Positions 8,600 through 18,506 are shown, counted from the first letter of the stretch. The stretch is DNA of 64,000 bases from Fibrobacterota bacterium (GCA_028287505.1 JAQBPN010000076.1:126069-190068), one strand, 5' to 3'. Program-made: numbers and translations. The notes: generated by a model from the letters alone, not told the origin.

Positions 8600-10207
8600 A
8601 TGAAGGTTTTGTTCCTGAATCCTCCATATTTTCCGATGTTTTCCCGGGAGTCCCGGAGTCCTTGCGTCACCAAGTCCAGCACCCTCTATTGGCCCATGTT
8701 CATGGCCTACGCCGCCGGATGCGTTGAGCAGGACGGGAACGAAATCATGGTGATCGATTCGCCCGCCATGGATCTGGACCTCCAAGGCACCTTGGATCGG
8801 GTCAAGGACTTCAAACCCCAGCTCGCCGTTCTCAATACCTCCACCCCTTCCATCAACAATGACATGCGCGTCGGCAAGGCCCTCAAAGAGGCTTTCGGTT
8901 GCGACATCGCCATGATGGGCACTCATGCCACCGCCGAGCCCCTGGAAATCCTGGAACGCGAGATGGCCATCGACTACGTCATCTCCGGCGAGGCCGATTA
9001 TACCGCCCGTGAACTCGTCCGCTTCCTACGCGGCGACGGTCCCGACGAAAAGAAGAAGATCCTCGGCATTTCCTGGCGCAAAGGCGAGGAAATGGTCCGC
9101 AATCCGGAACGGCCCAAGATCGAGAACCTGGACACGCTTCCCTGGGTGAGCAAGGTGTACCGCAATCATCTGTTCTCCTGCTACAAGCGCTATTTCTACG
9201 GCGCCAACATCAATCCGCTTATCGTGATCCTTTCCGGACGCGGCTGCCCTTTCCGTTGCACCTATTGCGTCATTCCGCAAACCCTGACCGGCCATACCTA
9301 CCGCAAGCGCAGCATCAAGGACGTGGTGGACGAAATGGCCTATATCAAGGCGGAGTTCCCGGACCTCGGGGAAATCTTCTTCGAAGACGATACCTTTACG
9401 GCCCATCCTTCCCGCACCGCCGAGCTGTGCCAGGAAGTCATCAATCGCGGCCTCAAGGTCACCTGGTCCGCCAACGCCCGCGCGGACGTGAAATTCGAAG
9501 TACTGGACGTGATGAAGAAGGCCGGATGCCGCGAACTCTGCGTCGGTTTCGAGTCCAGCTCCATGGAAGTCCTGAAAAACGTGAAAAAGGGTCTGGCCAA
9601 CGGCATGTCCGAGAAGTTCATGGACTCCGCCAACAAGGCCGGAATCCTCATTCACGGCTGCTTCATGGTGGGTAACCTGGGCGATACCAAGGATACCCTT
9701 CAGGGCACCCTTGAGATGGCCAAGAAGCTGAACCCCAATACGGCCCAGTTCTATCCCATCATGGCCTACCCCGGCACCACCGCCTACAATGAGGCCCGGT
9801 CCCGCGGCGAACTCGCCAGCGAAGACTATGATCAATGGCTGGACAAGGATGGTCAGCACAATACCACCGTCATCCGCAAAGGGCTCACCTCGCAGGATCT
9901 CGTGGATTTCTGCGACCGCGCCCGCCGCGAGTTCTACCTCCGGCCCGCGTATATCTATAAGCAGGCCATCATGGCCCTGACCAACAGCCGGGAGCGCTAT
10001 CGCGTGATGCGCGGCGCCGGCACCCTGGTCAAGCATCTGTTCAAGAAGCATGGCGCCCCTCAGGAAGCGAGCGGTTATTCCACCGCCGCTCCCAAGCAGC
10101 GCGCCGCGTCCTCCCATAGCCATTCCCATCAGGAAACCCTGGTGGAAAAGACTCCGGCCGCCAGGACGGAACCTTCCGTCAAGGCCGAAGCAGCCGTCAA
10201 AACCTGA
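8600..10207 (+). CDS. B12-binding domain radical SAM protein
   Basis: The 535-residue enzyme has an N-terminal cobalamin-binding Rossmann domain (about 1-145) and a central radical SAM domain. The 4Fe-4S cluster cysteines are Cys216, Cys220 and Cys223 in the motif CPFRCTYC. The C-terminal 50 residues are low-complexity and include a His/Ser stretch. Family members (BchE, HpnJ, P-methylases and others) perform methylations or rearrangements on unactivated carbons; the substrate here is unknown. The start at 8600 was chosen over 8549 because GGAGG lies 9-13 nt upstream and the protein then begins MKVLFLNPP, the standard opening. purN follows after 5 nt, so they are co-transcribed. Confidence 0.88.
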   Translation: MKVLFLNPPYFPMFSRESRSPCVTKSSTLYWPMFMAYAAGCVEQDGNEIMVIDSPAMDLDLQGTLDRVKDFKPQLAVLNTSTPSINNDMRVGKALKEAFGCDIAMMGTHATAEPLEILEREMAIDYVISGEADYTARELVRFLRGDGPDEKKKILGISWRKGEEMVRNPERPKIENLDTLPWVSKVYRNHLFSCYKRYFYGANINPLIVILSGRGCPFRCTYCVIPQTLTGHTYRKRSIKDVVDEMAYIKAEFPDLGEIFFEDDTFTAHPSRTAELCQEVINRGLKVTWSANARADVKFEVLDVMKKAGCRELCVGFESSSMEVLKNVKKGLANGMSEKFMDSANKAGILIHGCFMVGNLGDTKDTLQGTLEMAKKLNPNTAQFYPIMAYPGTTAYNEARSRGELASEDYDQWLDKDGQHNTTVIRKGLTSQDLVDFCDRARREFYLRPAYIYKQAIMALTNSRERYRVMRGAGTLVKHLFKKHGAPQEASGYSTAAPKQRAASSHSHSHQETLVEKTPAARTEPSVKAEAAVKT

Positions 10208-10212
10208 ATCCG

Positions 10213-10881
10213 GTGGCTCGCTACCGGATAGGGGTTTTCGCTTCAGGGGGCGGCTCCAATCTCCAAGCCCTCATGGATCGGGTCCGCTCCGGTGAATTGC
10301 CGGCGGACCTGGCATTCGTCCTTTCCAACAACAGCAAGTCCGGGGCCCTCGCCAAAGCCGGGGCTTTCGGATCCCAGGCCTTCCATGTCAGCGGTTTCAC
10401 CGAAGGCGGGGAAGACAAAGCCGCGGCGCGGATGGCCGAGATCGTCAAGTCCAGCGCCATCGATCTGCTGGTGCTTGCGGGATACATGAAATTGGTCCCG
10501 GTCGCCGTGCATGCCCTCTTGCCGAACCGCATCCTGAACATCCACCCTGCCTTGCTTCCCGCTTTCGGCGGCGCCGGATTCTATGGGAGCAAAGTCCACG
10601 AGGCCGTGGTCGCGCGCGGTTGCCAATTCACCGGCATGACCATCCATATGGTCAACCAGGCCTATGACGAGGGCCAGATCATCCTGCAACGGATTGCGCC
10701 CGTCGCTCCCGGAAGCCTTCCCGAAGCCGTAGCGGCCGACGTGCTCAAACTGGAGCATGCCTACTATTGGCAAGTGGTGCGCGCCTTCGCCACCGGTGAA
10801 ATCAAACCGACATCCAGCGACGAGCCGGGCCATGCCGTGGACCTGGGGCGTTTCCTGGACAGGTTCCCCCCCGTCGATTAA
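10213..10881 (+). CDS. purN: Phosphoribosylglycinamide formyltransferase
   Basis: Third step of de novo purine synthesis: transfers formyl from 10-formyltetrahydrofolate to GAR. The 222-residue protein has the N-terminal ASGGGSNLQAL phosphate-binding loop, the catalytic NIHPALLPAF segment, and GMTIHMVNQAYDEGQII containing the conserved catalytic Asp. Length is typical (190-220). The start is a GTG only 5 nt after the stop of the radical SAM gene, with no strong ribosome binding site, so it is probably translationally coupled. No other pur gene is adjacent. Confidence 0.93.
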   Translation: MARYRIGVFASGGGSNLQALMDRVRSGELPADLAFVLSNNSKSGALAKAGAFGSQAFHVSGFTEGGEDKAAARMAEIVKSSAIDLLVLAGYMKLVPVAVHALLPNRILNIHPALLPAFGGAGFYGSKVHEAVVARGCQFTGMTIHMVNQAYDEGQIILQRIAPVAPGSLPEAVAADVLKLEHAYYWQVVRAFATGEIKPTSSDEPGHAVDLGRFLDRFPPVD

Positions 10882-10892
10882 TTTGATCCGTC

Positions 10893-11576
10893 ATGCGGGA
10901 CCCACTTTGGAAGTTCGACAGCGGGCTGCTGGACGAGTTCCCGGTCCTTTGCGGCGTGGATGAAGTGGGCCGCGGTCCCTTGGCCGGAAACGTCGTCGCC
11001 GCCTGCGTCATCCTGGATTTCCGCGCCAAGCCCATCGTCGGCCTCAACGACTCCAAAAAACTCTCGCCGATCGTCAGGGAAAAACTCTTCGTGGAAATCC
11101 GGGAACGGGCCGTCGCCTTCGGAGTGGGGGAGTGCAGCCCCGGGGAAATCGACAAGCACAATATCCTGCGCGCCTCACTGTTGGCCATGCGCCGCGCGCT
11201 GGAAGCGATGGGCGTGCCTCCCGGACTCCTGCTTGTCGACGGCAACCAGAGGATCCCGGACGTCCGGTGGCCCCAGCGCACCTTGGTAAAGGGCGATGGG
11301 CGCTCCGCCTCCATCGCGGCGGCTTCCATTCTCGCCAAGGTGATCCGGGACAGGCAGATGCAGGAGATGCACGCCCAGTATCCCGACTACGGGTTCGATT
11401 GCCACAAAGGGTATGCGACGTTGGTCCATCGCCGGGCGATCGAAAAGCACGGTCTGACCCCTATCCACCGGAAATCGTTTTGCGCCGACCCCGAGGAACA
11501 GGAAGACCTGTTCGGACGGGAGCTCTTCGATCCGGACCGGGCGGATGTGCCCAATCCGGGCGCCGGAAAGCTATAA
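10893..11576 (+). CDS. rnhB: Ribonuclease HII
   Basis: Cleaves RNA in RNA-DNA hybrids and removes single ribonucleotides misincorporated in DNA. The 227-residue protein carries the family motif GVDEVGRGPLAG with catalytic Asp23 and Glu24, then VDGNQRIP (third acidic residue), the KGDG segment, and AKVIRDRQM (fourth acidic residue). The C-terminal 30 residues after SFCADPEEQ are an acidic extension. It starts 12 nt after purN and is followed 10 nt later by the next gene. Confidence 0.95.
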   Translation: MRDPLWKFDSGLLDEFPVLCGVDEVGRGPLAGNVVAACVILDFRAKPIVGLNDSKKLSPIVREKLFVEIRERAVAFGVGECSPGEIDKHNILRASLLAMRRALEAMGVPPGLLLVDGNQRIPDVRWPQRTLVKGDGRSASIAAASILAKVIRDRQMQEMHAQYPDYGFDCHKGYATLVHRRAIEKHGLTPIHRKSFCADPEEQEDLFGRELFDPDRADVPNPGAGKL

Positions 11577-11585
11577 TCAAACCGC

Positions 11586-12605
11586 ATGGAAGCTGAAACA
11601 GGGAGGAATGCGCGCAGCCGATTCCGGGTGCCGCCCGTCATCCGGCATTTGCTGAAGTTCGCCTTGGGCGCCGCCGCCATCTGGGCGCTGATCCGATCGG
11701 GCGCGCTCGATCCCGCCCTGGTGATGCAGGCCTTCGTCAACCATCCCTGGCTTTGCCTGTGCGCTTTCCTGTCCTATCTGCTCGTGGTGGTGGTGCCGGC
11801 CTGGCTGCGTTGGCTGCTGCTCATCCGGCAAGCGGGTCTCAAGGCGCATCCCGGCCGCGTCTTCAGCCTGCAGATGATCGGGATTTTCTTCAACAGCCTG
11901 ATCCCCGGAGGCACCGGCGGGGATTTGATCAAAGGCTATTACCTCTTCAAGGAACATGACGACAGGGAAAAAGCGCTGGCCCTCACTTCCATCGCCATGG
12001 ATCGCCTCATCGGATTGTACGGACTCCTCTGCGTGGCCATGGCCATGACCTGGGCGAACTACGGACTGTGGAAGGATTCCTCTCCGCTGCGGCTCAACAG
12101 CCTTTTCTACGCCGGGGTCTTCCTGGCCTTTACGGGCGCCATCGTTTTCTTCTTTTCCCCCTGGTCGCGCCGCTATCTGGAGCATCCCGGATTGCACAGA
12201 GCCCCGGGCGGCCGTTTCCTGCGCTCTCTCTCGGACTCGCTGCTGGTCTACCGGAAGCGTCCCTATGGATTGCTGCCGCCCCTGGCCTTGGGAATCATTG
12301 TGGATTGCGGGCTCATTCTGCTCTATTATTTCTCGGCAAGTTCCCTGGGCCTCAGGCTGTCTCTGGCCGTGCACGGCTTTGTGGTGCCGACCCTGACCAT
12401 GATCAATGGCATTCCCATTTCCCCTTCCGGCTTGGGGGTGGGGGAGGCCGCCGGTGAAATGATCTACCGCAATCTGGGAGTCGCCCAAGGAGGCAGCGAA
12501 GTGCTGGCCTTGGTGCATATCTTCATTCTGGTGACGTCCCTGTTCGGGGCGCCGTTCTACTTTCTCTACCGGGTCAAACCCGGCGCCGGCCATCCCGTAG
12601 CCTGA
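11586..12605 (+). CDS. YbhN/UPF0104 (LPG synthase TM-region-like) membrane protein
   Basis: The 339-residue integral membrane protein has about eight hydrophobic segments and the family motifs FFNSLIPGGTGGDLIKGYYL (about 100-119) and PSGLGVGEAAGEMIYR. It belongs to the superfamily that includes the flippase part of MprF and YbhN. These proteins are thought to translocate lipids or lipid-linked precursors, but the substrate of most members is unknown. A second, divergent member lies at 43090-44178 in a glycosylation cluster. The ATG start follows GGAAAGC. It is the last gene of the run that begins at 8600. Confidence 0.8.
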   Translation: MEAETGRNARSRFRVPPVIRHLLKFALGAAAIWALIRSGALDPALVMQAFVNHPWLCLCAFLSYLLVVVVPAWLRWLLLIRQAGLKAHPGRVFSLQMIGIFFNSLIPGGTGGDLIKGYYLFKEHDDREKALALTSIAMDRLIGLYGLLCVAMAMTWANYGLWKDSSPLRLNSLFYAGVFLAFTGAIVFFFSPWSRRYLEHPGLHRAPGGRFLRSLSDSLLVYRKRPYGLLPPLALGIIVDCGLILLYYFSASSLGLRLSLAVHGFVVPTLTMINGIPISPSGLGVGEAAGEMIYRNLGVAQGGSEVLALVHIFILVTSLFGAPFYFLYRVKPGAGHPVA

Positions 12606-12681
12606 CCTTCCCGGTCCTCGCCGATCCTTTTCGCCTCTCGTTCGAGATTCCCCCCATTTCCAGTCCCATTTTCCGTCCCGA

Positions 12682-12724
12682 ATGCGTCTAACGCATCTAA
12701 GCCCATTTTTGATGGGCCCCTTTT
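12682..12724 (+). terminator. Tandem hairpin terminator after the YbhN-type gene
   Basis: Two adjacent stem-loops: ATGCGT-CTA-ACGCAT (12682-12696) and GCCCAT-TTTTG-ATGGGC (12701-12717), the second followed by CCCTTTT. This fits an intrinsic terminator for the 8600-12605 operon. The rest of the gap to 12969 shows no gene. Confidence 0.6.
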
Positions 12725-12968
12725 CCTGGCGGAATGATGAAACTGGTGGAAATTGGACTTCAATCGGGGAATTACGGTTAATGTGATGGCCATCAAACTT
12801 GGATTCCATCACGGAGGTTACTTTATTTTCCAAGCCCGGATTTGGATTCTAGGGGTCCGAAACCGATTTGGCGTGCGCGCGGCCTATCCAGATGACCTTC
12901 CACGGCGAAGGATGCAAGCTTTGGCAAATGCCAATAGGCCCGGCGATGGATATGAATTTGGAGGGACG

Positions 12969-13649
12969 ATGAAGAAGAAGTTTTTACCGCGTTCGGCACT
13001 GGTTCCCCTGTTCGCCGCAATCGCGACCCTGCTCGCGGACGGGGCCATGGCGGCTTCGCAGCAATCCCTCTCCAAAAACGGCCGGAGCGCGAAAAGCCAA
13101 TCGTCCCAGAAAAGCCCCGCTGCGGCGGCGTCCAAGTTGATCCTCGATACCGCCACGGTCCGCAGGCTATACCTCGACGGCGAATTCGAAGGGGCCATCG
13201 AAGTGCTCGAGGCCGGTTTGAAGGAAAAGCGCCCATTCGATCACAAGGACAGTGTGTTCATCTTCAAGCATCTGGGAGTGATGTACGCCGCGAAATACGA
13301 AACGCGGGAAAAGGGCAAGTACTACATGCATGAACTGCTCATGACCGAGCCCACGGCCCGCATCATGGACATGTATGCCAGCGACATGATTTACATGATT
13401 TTCAAGAACATCCAGGACGAATTCGAAGCCAACCGCGTCCGGTTGACCCATGCCGTAACCCTGGTTCAAGGGAACACCCAAACGGAACCCGTATCCAATA
13501 ACAATAACGTTCCCGAGGAGCCCGAACCCAAGCGCTCCCACCGCGCCTACTACTGGATTGGCGCGACCAGCATCGTCGTGGTGGCGGGCGTGGCGGCGTT
13601 TTTCCTTTTGTCCGAGAAGCCGACGTCCGTCGATCATTCGGTTCAGTGA
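12969..13649 (+). CDS. Exported, C-terminally anchored protein of unknown function
   Basis: The 226-residue product starts MKKKFLPR and has a signal peptide (about 1-28, AMA-AS). A helical region (about 55-150) reads like TPR repeats (VRRLYLDGEFEGAIEVLEAG, then FIFKHLGVMYAAKYETREKG). After an Asn/Pro/Glu-rich linker there is a C-terminal transmembrane helix (WIGATSIVVVAGVAAFFLL). The ATG at 12969 has a strong GGAGGGACG site, so the longer frame from 12753 is rejected. It precedes the large Ig-repeat lipoprotein and may belong to the same transcription unit, although a strong palindrome lies between them. Function is unknown; a scaffold in the cell envelope is possible. Confidence 0.7.
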   Translation: MKKKFLPRSALVPLFAAIATLLADGAMAASQQSLSKNGRSAKSQSSQKSPAAAASKLILDTATVRRLYLDGEFEGAIEVLEAGLKEKRPFDHKDSVFIFKHLGVMYAAKYETREKGKYYMHELLMTEPTARIMDMYASDMIYMIFKNIQDEFEANRVRLTHAVTLVQGNTQTEPVSNNNNVPEEPEPKRSHRAYYWIGATSIVVVAGVAAFFLLSEKPTSVDHSVQ

Positions 13650-13662
13650 CGCCGGATCCGGT

Positions 13663-13682
13663 TCCGCGACCCGGGTCGCGGA
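13663..13682. repeat. Perfect 20-bp palindrome between the two envelope genes
   Basis: TCCGCGACCC followed directly by its reverse complement GGGTCGCGGA. It would form a very stable hairpin 14 nt after the stop at 13649. No T-run follows closely, so it may be an attenuator, an mRNA-stabilising hairpin or a protein-binding site. Confidence 0.4.
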
Positions 13683-13733
13683 GTTCCCGGAACGGTTTGC
13701 CTATTTTCGCAGCATAGCTAGGAATCAAGAAAA

Positions 13734-16700
13734 ATGAAAAAGCGATCGAATCCGATGTTCAAGTGGCTTTCCGCGATCCTGGCGGCCTCCTCCATGATCT
13801 TCTGGGCCTGCCAGTTGTCCCAGAACGGCAAGAGCGAGGATACCGTTTCCTTCACGAAAATCTATGATGAGCTCTCGAAGTACGATTCCGTCGTCATCAT
13901 CTTCAAGGATCGGGACGGCAACCTCCTGGATACGGTCTATAAGGGTAAGGTCGATACCCATGCGGAAATCGAAAAACTTTCCGTGCCCCATTGGGACGGG
14001 GGCGAAGCCATCATCACCATCGTCGGACTGGACGGGGGAGTGGCCGTCTACCATGTCGACAAAAAGTTCGACGGGAAAGACGACAAGACCGACACCACCA
14101 TCGTCATCTTCGAAACCGGCATCTCGATATCCAGCGACGTGCATGAAATCAGTATCCCCGAGGGAGACTCCATGGTGCTGCCGCTGGTCACGGTCAAGCC
14201 CTCGACACTTTCGAACCCGTCTGTGCAATGGTCCACATCCAATCCGGACGTTTTTCAGGTGGGGGAAACCCACCTCAAGGCGGTAAAGCGGGGGACGGCG
14301 GTATTGACCGCGAAGCTCAAGGCGGACAACTCCAAATTCCTGGCAATCCAGGTCACCGTCGAGGCCAACGGCCGGATTCCGGAAAGCCTGAAGCTTTCCG
14401 CGGACACTTTGTTCCTGGCTTCGGGAGGAGCCGCGGCGCGCCTGACCGTACAGGCCTATCCATCCACCGCGAGCAATGCCGTGACCTGGAAAACCGGGGA
14501 TGGAGCCTGCGCGGTCGCCTCCGCCGACGGACTTGTGGCCGGCCTGAGAAATTGCGAAACCAAACTCTCGGCCATTTCCAAGGAAGACACATCCATTGGG
14601 GCTACGGCCTGGGTGGTGGTTTCGGATCCGATTCCCGTTCAGCGCGTCCGGTTCCTGAAGGACTCGACCGAACTGTTCGTCGGCGGCGCCGCGGAAGACC
14701 TGCTCGTTGAAGTGCTTCCCGCCAAGTCGAATCCCGCGGTGGATTTCGTTTCCACCGATCCCGGCAAGGTCTCCATCAAGGACAACAAGATCAGCGGCTC
14801 CATCGAAGGCGAAGCCTGGATTGTCGTTTCCTCAAAAGAGAATCCCGCGATCAAGGATTCCCTGAAGGTCAAAGTGACGGTTCCCCAACACGTGGACGGC
14901 ATCCAGATCAGCCCCCGTTCCCTGAAGCTCTTTACCGGCGGGGAAAGCCTGGGCCTGACGGCAACCGTCTTGCCGGCCTCGGCCACCCAGAAAGCCAAGT
15001 GGATTTCCGGCAACGAGGGCGTGGCCACGGTGGATGAAGCCGGCAAAGTCAGCCCGGTTTCGCCGGGCAATGTCAAGGTTTATGCCGTAAGCCTGGCGGA
15101 CAGCTCCAGGAAGGATAGCGTGGACGTTACGGTCAAGCGCGATGCTCCCCAGGTTTCCGTGGGCCAGGATACGATTGTTTCCCTGGGTCAAACGGTTTCC
15201 ATTCTGCCCGTCGTGGCCCCGCAGGAATATGGACTGGTCACCCTCTTCAAGTGGGACATGGACGGAAACATGGTCTGGGACGATTCGGCCCTGGTCGTGA
15301 AGGCCGTTTCCTACAAGTACGATCAGGAAAAGGAGTATTCGGCCCGTTTCTACGTCCGGGATACCGAAGGCAATGAAACCATCGCCATCAAGAAGGTGAA
15401 GGCAGTCAAGGGTCCCGTGATCCTCATCGTCTCTCCTCTCAACAATTCCTACACCAACCAGACCAGCATCATGGTGAAATGGCGCGTCGACGGCAAGGAT
15501 CAGGATTCCCTCCCCCTGGTCGCCTTGAAGGACGGCGCCAACACCATCACGAAAACGGCGACGGATGGGGCGGGCGCTTCTTTCTCCTCTTCGATAACCG
15601 TTTATCTGGATACCTTGAAGCCCAATAAGCCCCTGGTCCACGGTCCGGCCAGCTCCACCTCCGCGACGCCCCTATGGACCTGGGCCACAGGAGGCTCGGG
15701 AGGAAACGGGATTTTCCGTTTCGCCATGGATGCGGAAATCTTCGCGACGGCGGTCGAAACCAAGGACACGGCATTCCTTCCGGCGGCTCCCCTGAGCGAG
15801 GCGACGCATACGCTTTTCGTCCAGGAGCGGGACGCGGCGGGCAATTGGTCCTTGTCCGGGAAGCTCTCCATCATCGTCGATTTCTCGGCGCCGGGCAAAC
15901 CGACCGTCACGGTCAACACCCCCGCGGTTACGAATGTCGCCAGGCCCGTCTGGAGCTGGACCGGAACCGGCGGCGGCTCGGGCGCCTTCCAATACAATGT
16001 GGACATCGGGGATTTCTCTTCCGGCGCCGTCGACACCAGATTGATGAGCTTTACACCGGCCGCGGATCTGTCCAACGGATTGCATACCGTGTACGTCCGG
16101 GAAAAGGATTCGACCGGGAACTGGTCCCCGACAGGCAGCGCCGCGGTGACCATCGATCTCGTCGCACCCGCCGCGCCCAAGATTTCCGGCGCTTCGCCCA
16201 CCAACGCTTTGCCTAAATGGACCTGGACCACGGGCGGGGGAGGGGGAGCCGGAATCTACCGTTCCCGCCTGGTGGATGGGAATTTCCCCGTCGGGGCCCC
16301 GGAGGCCAAGGACTCGGTATTCATCCTGGATGCGGCAGCCTCGGGAACCACCTATACCTTGTTCGTGGAAGAAAAGGATGCCGCCGGCAATTGGTCCGCC
16401 GCAGCGAGCCTGCCGATCAAATACGATTTGACCAAGCCCAGCGTGACCATCACCTCGCCGCTCGCCTCGGGGACGTATATCACCACCGCGGCCACCGTGG
16501 CCATGGCCGGAACTTCCGGAGGGCCAAATGCCATTTCCAAAGTCACCTACAGCGTGGACGGCGGAACGAGCGCCAATGCGACCCTGGGGGCGGGCGGCGC
16601 ATGGTCCATCCCGTCCATTCCGATTGCCGAAGGCAAGCCCGTTCTGATCACCATTACCGCCACCGACGCCCTGGGGAATCCGGGGGAGGCGACTCTCTCC

Positions 16701-18506
16701 ATCCACAGGGACAATACCATCCCATCCCCGCCGATTTCCCTTTCCAACCCGGCGTCTCCGACAAATATCACGACCGCGTCCTGGACCTGGGCCCCCGCCA
16801 CCGCTTCCCCGGACGGGCCGAATGGAACCGGATTGAACGGACAGTACCAATACAATCTGAACGGCGGAGCGTGGAAGGCCACTTCCACCGCGTCCGCTTT
16901 GACCTTGGCTTTGGCCGAAGGGCTGAACACCTTCTCGGTCCAGGAACAGGACAAGGCCGAAAACTGGTCCACCTCCGCCACCAGCACGGTTACCCTCGAT
17001 ACCAAGGCGCCGGACGCCGTGACCTTTGTCGGAACCGATAACTCCTATAGCGGTAGCGCCACGCCCACCTGGTCCTGGAATCCTTCCGGAACCAATGGGG
17101 GAATCGGAACCTATGTGCTTAAAATGGACGCGGGTATCGAGTTCGATTATTCCTCCCTTGCGACTCCGGTGATCTATACGCCCACCACGGTTTTGTCCGA
17201 CAACCAGACCCATACCCTGACCGTCAAGCAACGGGATCAGGTGGCCGGCGTGGTCGGGACCGCAAAGACCTTCAGCTTCAAGATCAAGGTCAATGCCGCC
17301 GGTGCACCGACCGTCAAAAGCGCCGTTGCCGCCCTTCCAAACAACGGCACCACCAACAATCCGAAATTCACCTGGACCTCCGGCGGCGGCGGGAATGGAA
17401 ATTACCGCGTTAAACTGGACGGGGGCTCCTACCCGGCCAACCCCCAGATTCTGAGCGGCAGCCCGTTGGAGTGGACAATCAGCGCCGCCGACGGTGCCCA
17501 TACGCTTTATGTTTCCGAGCAGGATCAATTGGGCCGTTGGAGCAATGATGGAAGCTTTACCATCAACCTCGATCGCACGGGTCCGGCCATCACCGCGGTC
17601 AAAGTGAAAGACGGAGGCTTTGACCTCAGGGATGGATTCATCACCAACAATGGTTCCATTACCATCAGCTACAAGTCGGATGGCACGGCGAAGGAGTTTC
17701 CCTGCACCCTTTCCAACGACAACGCTTCGAATGTCTGCAGTTTTTCCGAAACCGATGGATTGGGAAACAAGACCACCTATACTGCGAACGTCTGGAAACG
17801 CAGCAAGGTCCTTTTCTTCAAACCGAACGGTATTGGAGATGGATCGAGTTGGGAAGCCGCTTCCGGAGATATGTCCCTATTCACGGGGAACGGCTCTTCG
17901 TATTCCGACTATGATTTCTGGTTGGGGTCGGGTACCTACCCAGGCCTTTCCCCACAGATACCTTTGAACATTTACGGGGGATTCAATGCGGCCGCGTATC
18001 CGACCGATACGAATGGAAGGGACAAGACCAACACCAAGATGAGCGGGCTGCTGTTCGATTGGGTCAGCGGCGGACTTGTGGATGGGGTCGTGATGACCGG
18101 AGGATTCACGGTTCGAATCGCAACCATGACTATGACCGATTGCCAATTGCAGGGCGGTGGAAGCATCAGTGTCTCGGATGGCGGGACCTTGGTCGCGAAT
18201 AATCTCATCGCCCAGAATCTGAGTGGTTTCACCAACCTCATCTATGTCAATTTCAGCACTGTTACTTTCAACGGCGGATTAATCACCGGGAATATCCCGG
18301 ATGGCCAAGGCACCACTATCCAAATCGATGGAACGGCAACATTTAAGGGCGGATTGAACCTAAACGGGAACTTTACGTCCCAGAATCCTTACGTGATCCT
18401 CCTGGGTTCCGGAAGCAAGCTGACAATTGATGACGTCAAGAACTTCCTTTGCAGCCGTATCAACAATGCAGGCGGTTCGGGATCCTGTTTAGGGAGTGCA
18501 TTTTAA
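13734..18506 (+). CDS. Giant surface lipoprotein with Ig-like repeats and beta-helix tail
   Basis: The 1590-residue protein has an N-terminal signal with a lipobox-like FWAC (Cys26). Residues about 115-465 hold four Big_2-type bacterial Ig domains (for example VQWSTSNPDVFQV, AVTWKTGDG, AKWISGNEGVATV). A PKD-like domain follows (LFKWDMDGNMVWDD), then at least six related modules of about 80-100 residues marked by W-[ST]-W and a Gly-rich loop (PLWTWATGGSGGNG, PVWSWTGTGGGSG, PKWTWTTGGGG and others), each with FVQERD/YVREKD-type strands. The last 200 residues form a Gly/Asn-rich right-handed beta-helix-like region (FFKPNGIGDGSSW onward). This is the layout of an extended stalk with a tip domain, consistent with adhesion. 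The binding partner is unknown. The start has a modest AGGAATC site. Confidence 0.75.
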   Translation: MKKRSNPMFKWLSAILAASSMIFWACQLSQNGKSEDTVSFTKIYDELSKYDSVVIIFKDRDGNLLDTVYKGKVDTHAEIEKLSVPHWDGGEAIITIVGLDGGVAVYHVDKKFDGKDDKTDTTIVIFETGISISSDVHEISIPEGDSMVLPLVTVKPSTLSNPSVQWSTSNPDVFQVGETHLKAVKRGTAVLTAKLKADNSKFLAIQVTVEANGRIPESLKLSADTLFLASGGAAARLTVQAYPSTASNAVTWKTGDGACAVASADGLVAGLRNCETKLSAISKEDTSIGATAWVVVSDPIPVQRVRFLKDSTELFVGGAAEDLLVEVLPAKSNPAVDFVSTDPGKVSIKDNKISGSIEGEAWIVVSSKENPAIKDSLKVKVTVPQHVDGIQISPRSLKLFTGGESLGLTATVLPASATQKAKWISGNEGVATVDEAGKVSPVSPGNVKVYAVSLADSSRKDSVDVTVKRDAPQVSVGQDTIVSLGQTVSILPVVAPQEYGLVTLFKWDMDGNMVWDDSALVVKAVSYKYDQEKEYSARFYVRDTEGNETIAIKKVKAVKGPVILIVSPLNNSYTNQTSIMVKWRVDGKDQDSLPLVALKDGANTITKTATDGAGASFSSSITVYLDTLKPNKPLVHGPASSTSATPLWTWATGGSGGNGIFRFAMDAEIFATAVETKDTAFLPAAPLSEATHTLFVQERDAAGNWSLSGKLSIIVDFSAPGKPTVTVNTPAVTNVARPVWSWTGTGGGSGAFQYNVDIGDFSSGAVDTRLMSFTPAADLSNGLHTVYVREKDSTGNWSPTGSAAVTIDLVAPAAPKISGASPTNALPKWTWTTGGGGGAGIYRSRLVDGNFPVGAPEAKDSVFILDAAASGTTYTLFVEEKDAAGNWSAAASLPIKYDLTKPSVTITSPLASGTYITTAATVAMAGTSGGPNAISKVTYSVDGGTSANATLGAGGAWSIPSIPIAEGKPVLITITATDALGNPGEATLSIHRDNTIPSPPISLSNPASPTNITTASWTWAPATASPDGPNGTGLNGQYQYNLNGGAWKATSTASALTLALAEGLNTFSVQEQDKAENWSTSATSTVTLDTKAPDAVTFVGTDNSYSGSATPTWSWNPSGTNGGIGTYVLKMDAGIEFDYSSLATPVIYTPTTVLSDNQTHTLTVKQRDQVAGVVGTAKTFSFKIKVNAAGAPTVKSAVAALPNNGTTNNPKFTWTSGGGGNGNYRVKLDGGSYPANPQILSGSPLEWTISAADGAHTLYVSEQDQLGRWSNDGSFTINLDRTGPAITAVKVKDGGFDLRDGFITNNGSITISYKSDGTAKEFPCTLSNDNASNVCSFSETDGLGNKTTYTANVWKRSKVLFFKPNGIGDGSSWEAASGDMSLFTGNGSSYSDYDFWLGSGTYPGLSPQIPLNIYGGFNAAAYPTDTNGRDKTNTKMSGLLFDWVSGGLVDGVVMTGGFTVRIATMTMTDCQLQGGGSISVSDGGTLVANNLIAQNLSGFTNLIYVNFSTVTFNGGLITGNIPDGQGTTIQIDGTATFKGGLNLNGNFTSQNPYVILLGSGSKLTIDDVKNFLCSRINNAGGSGSCLGSAF

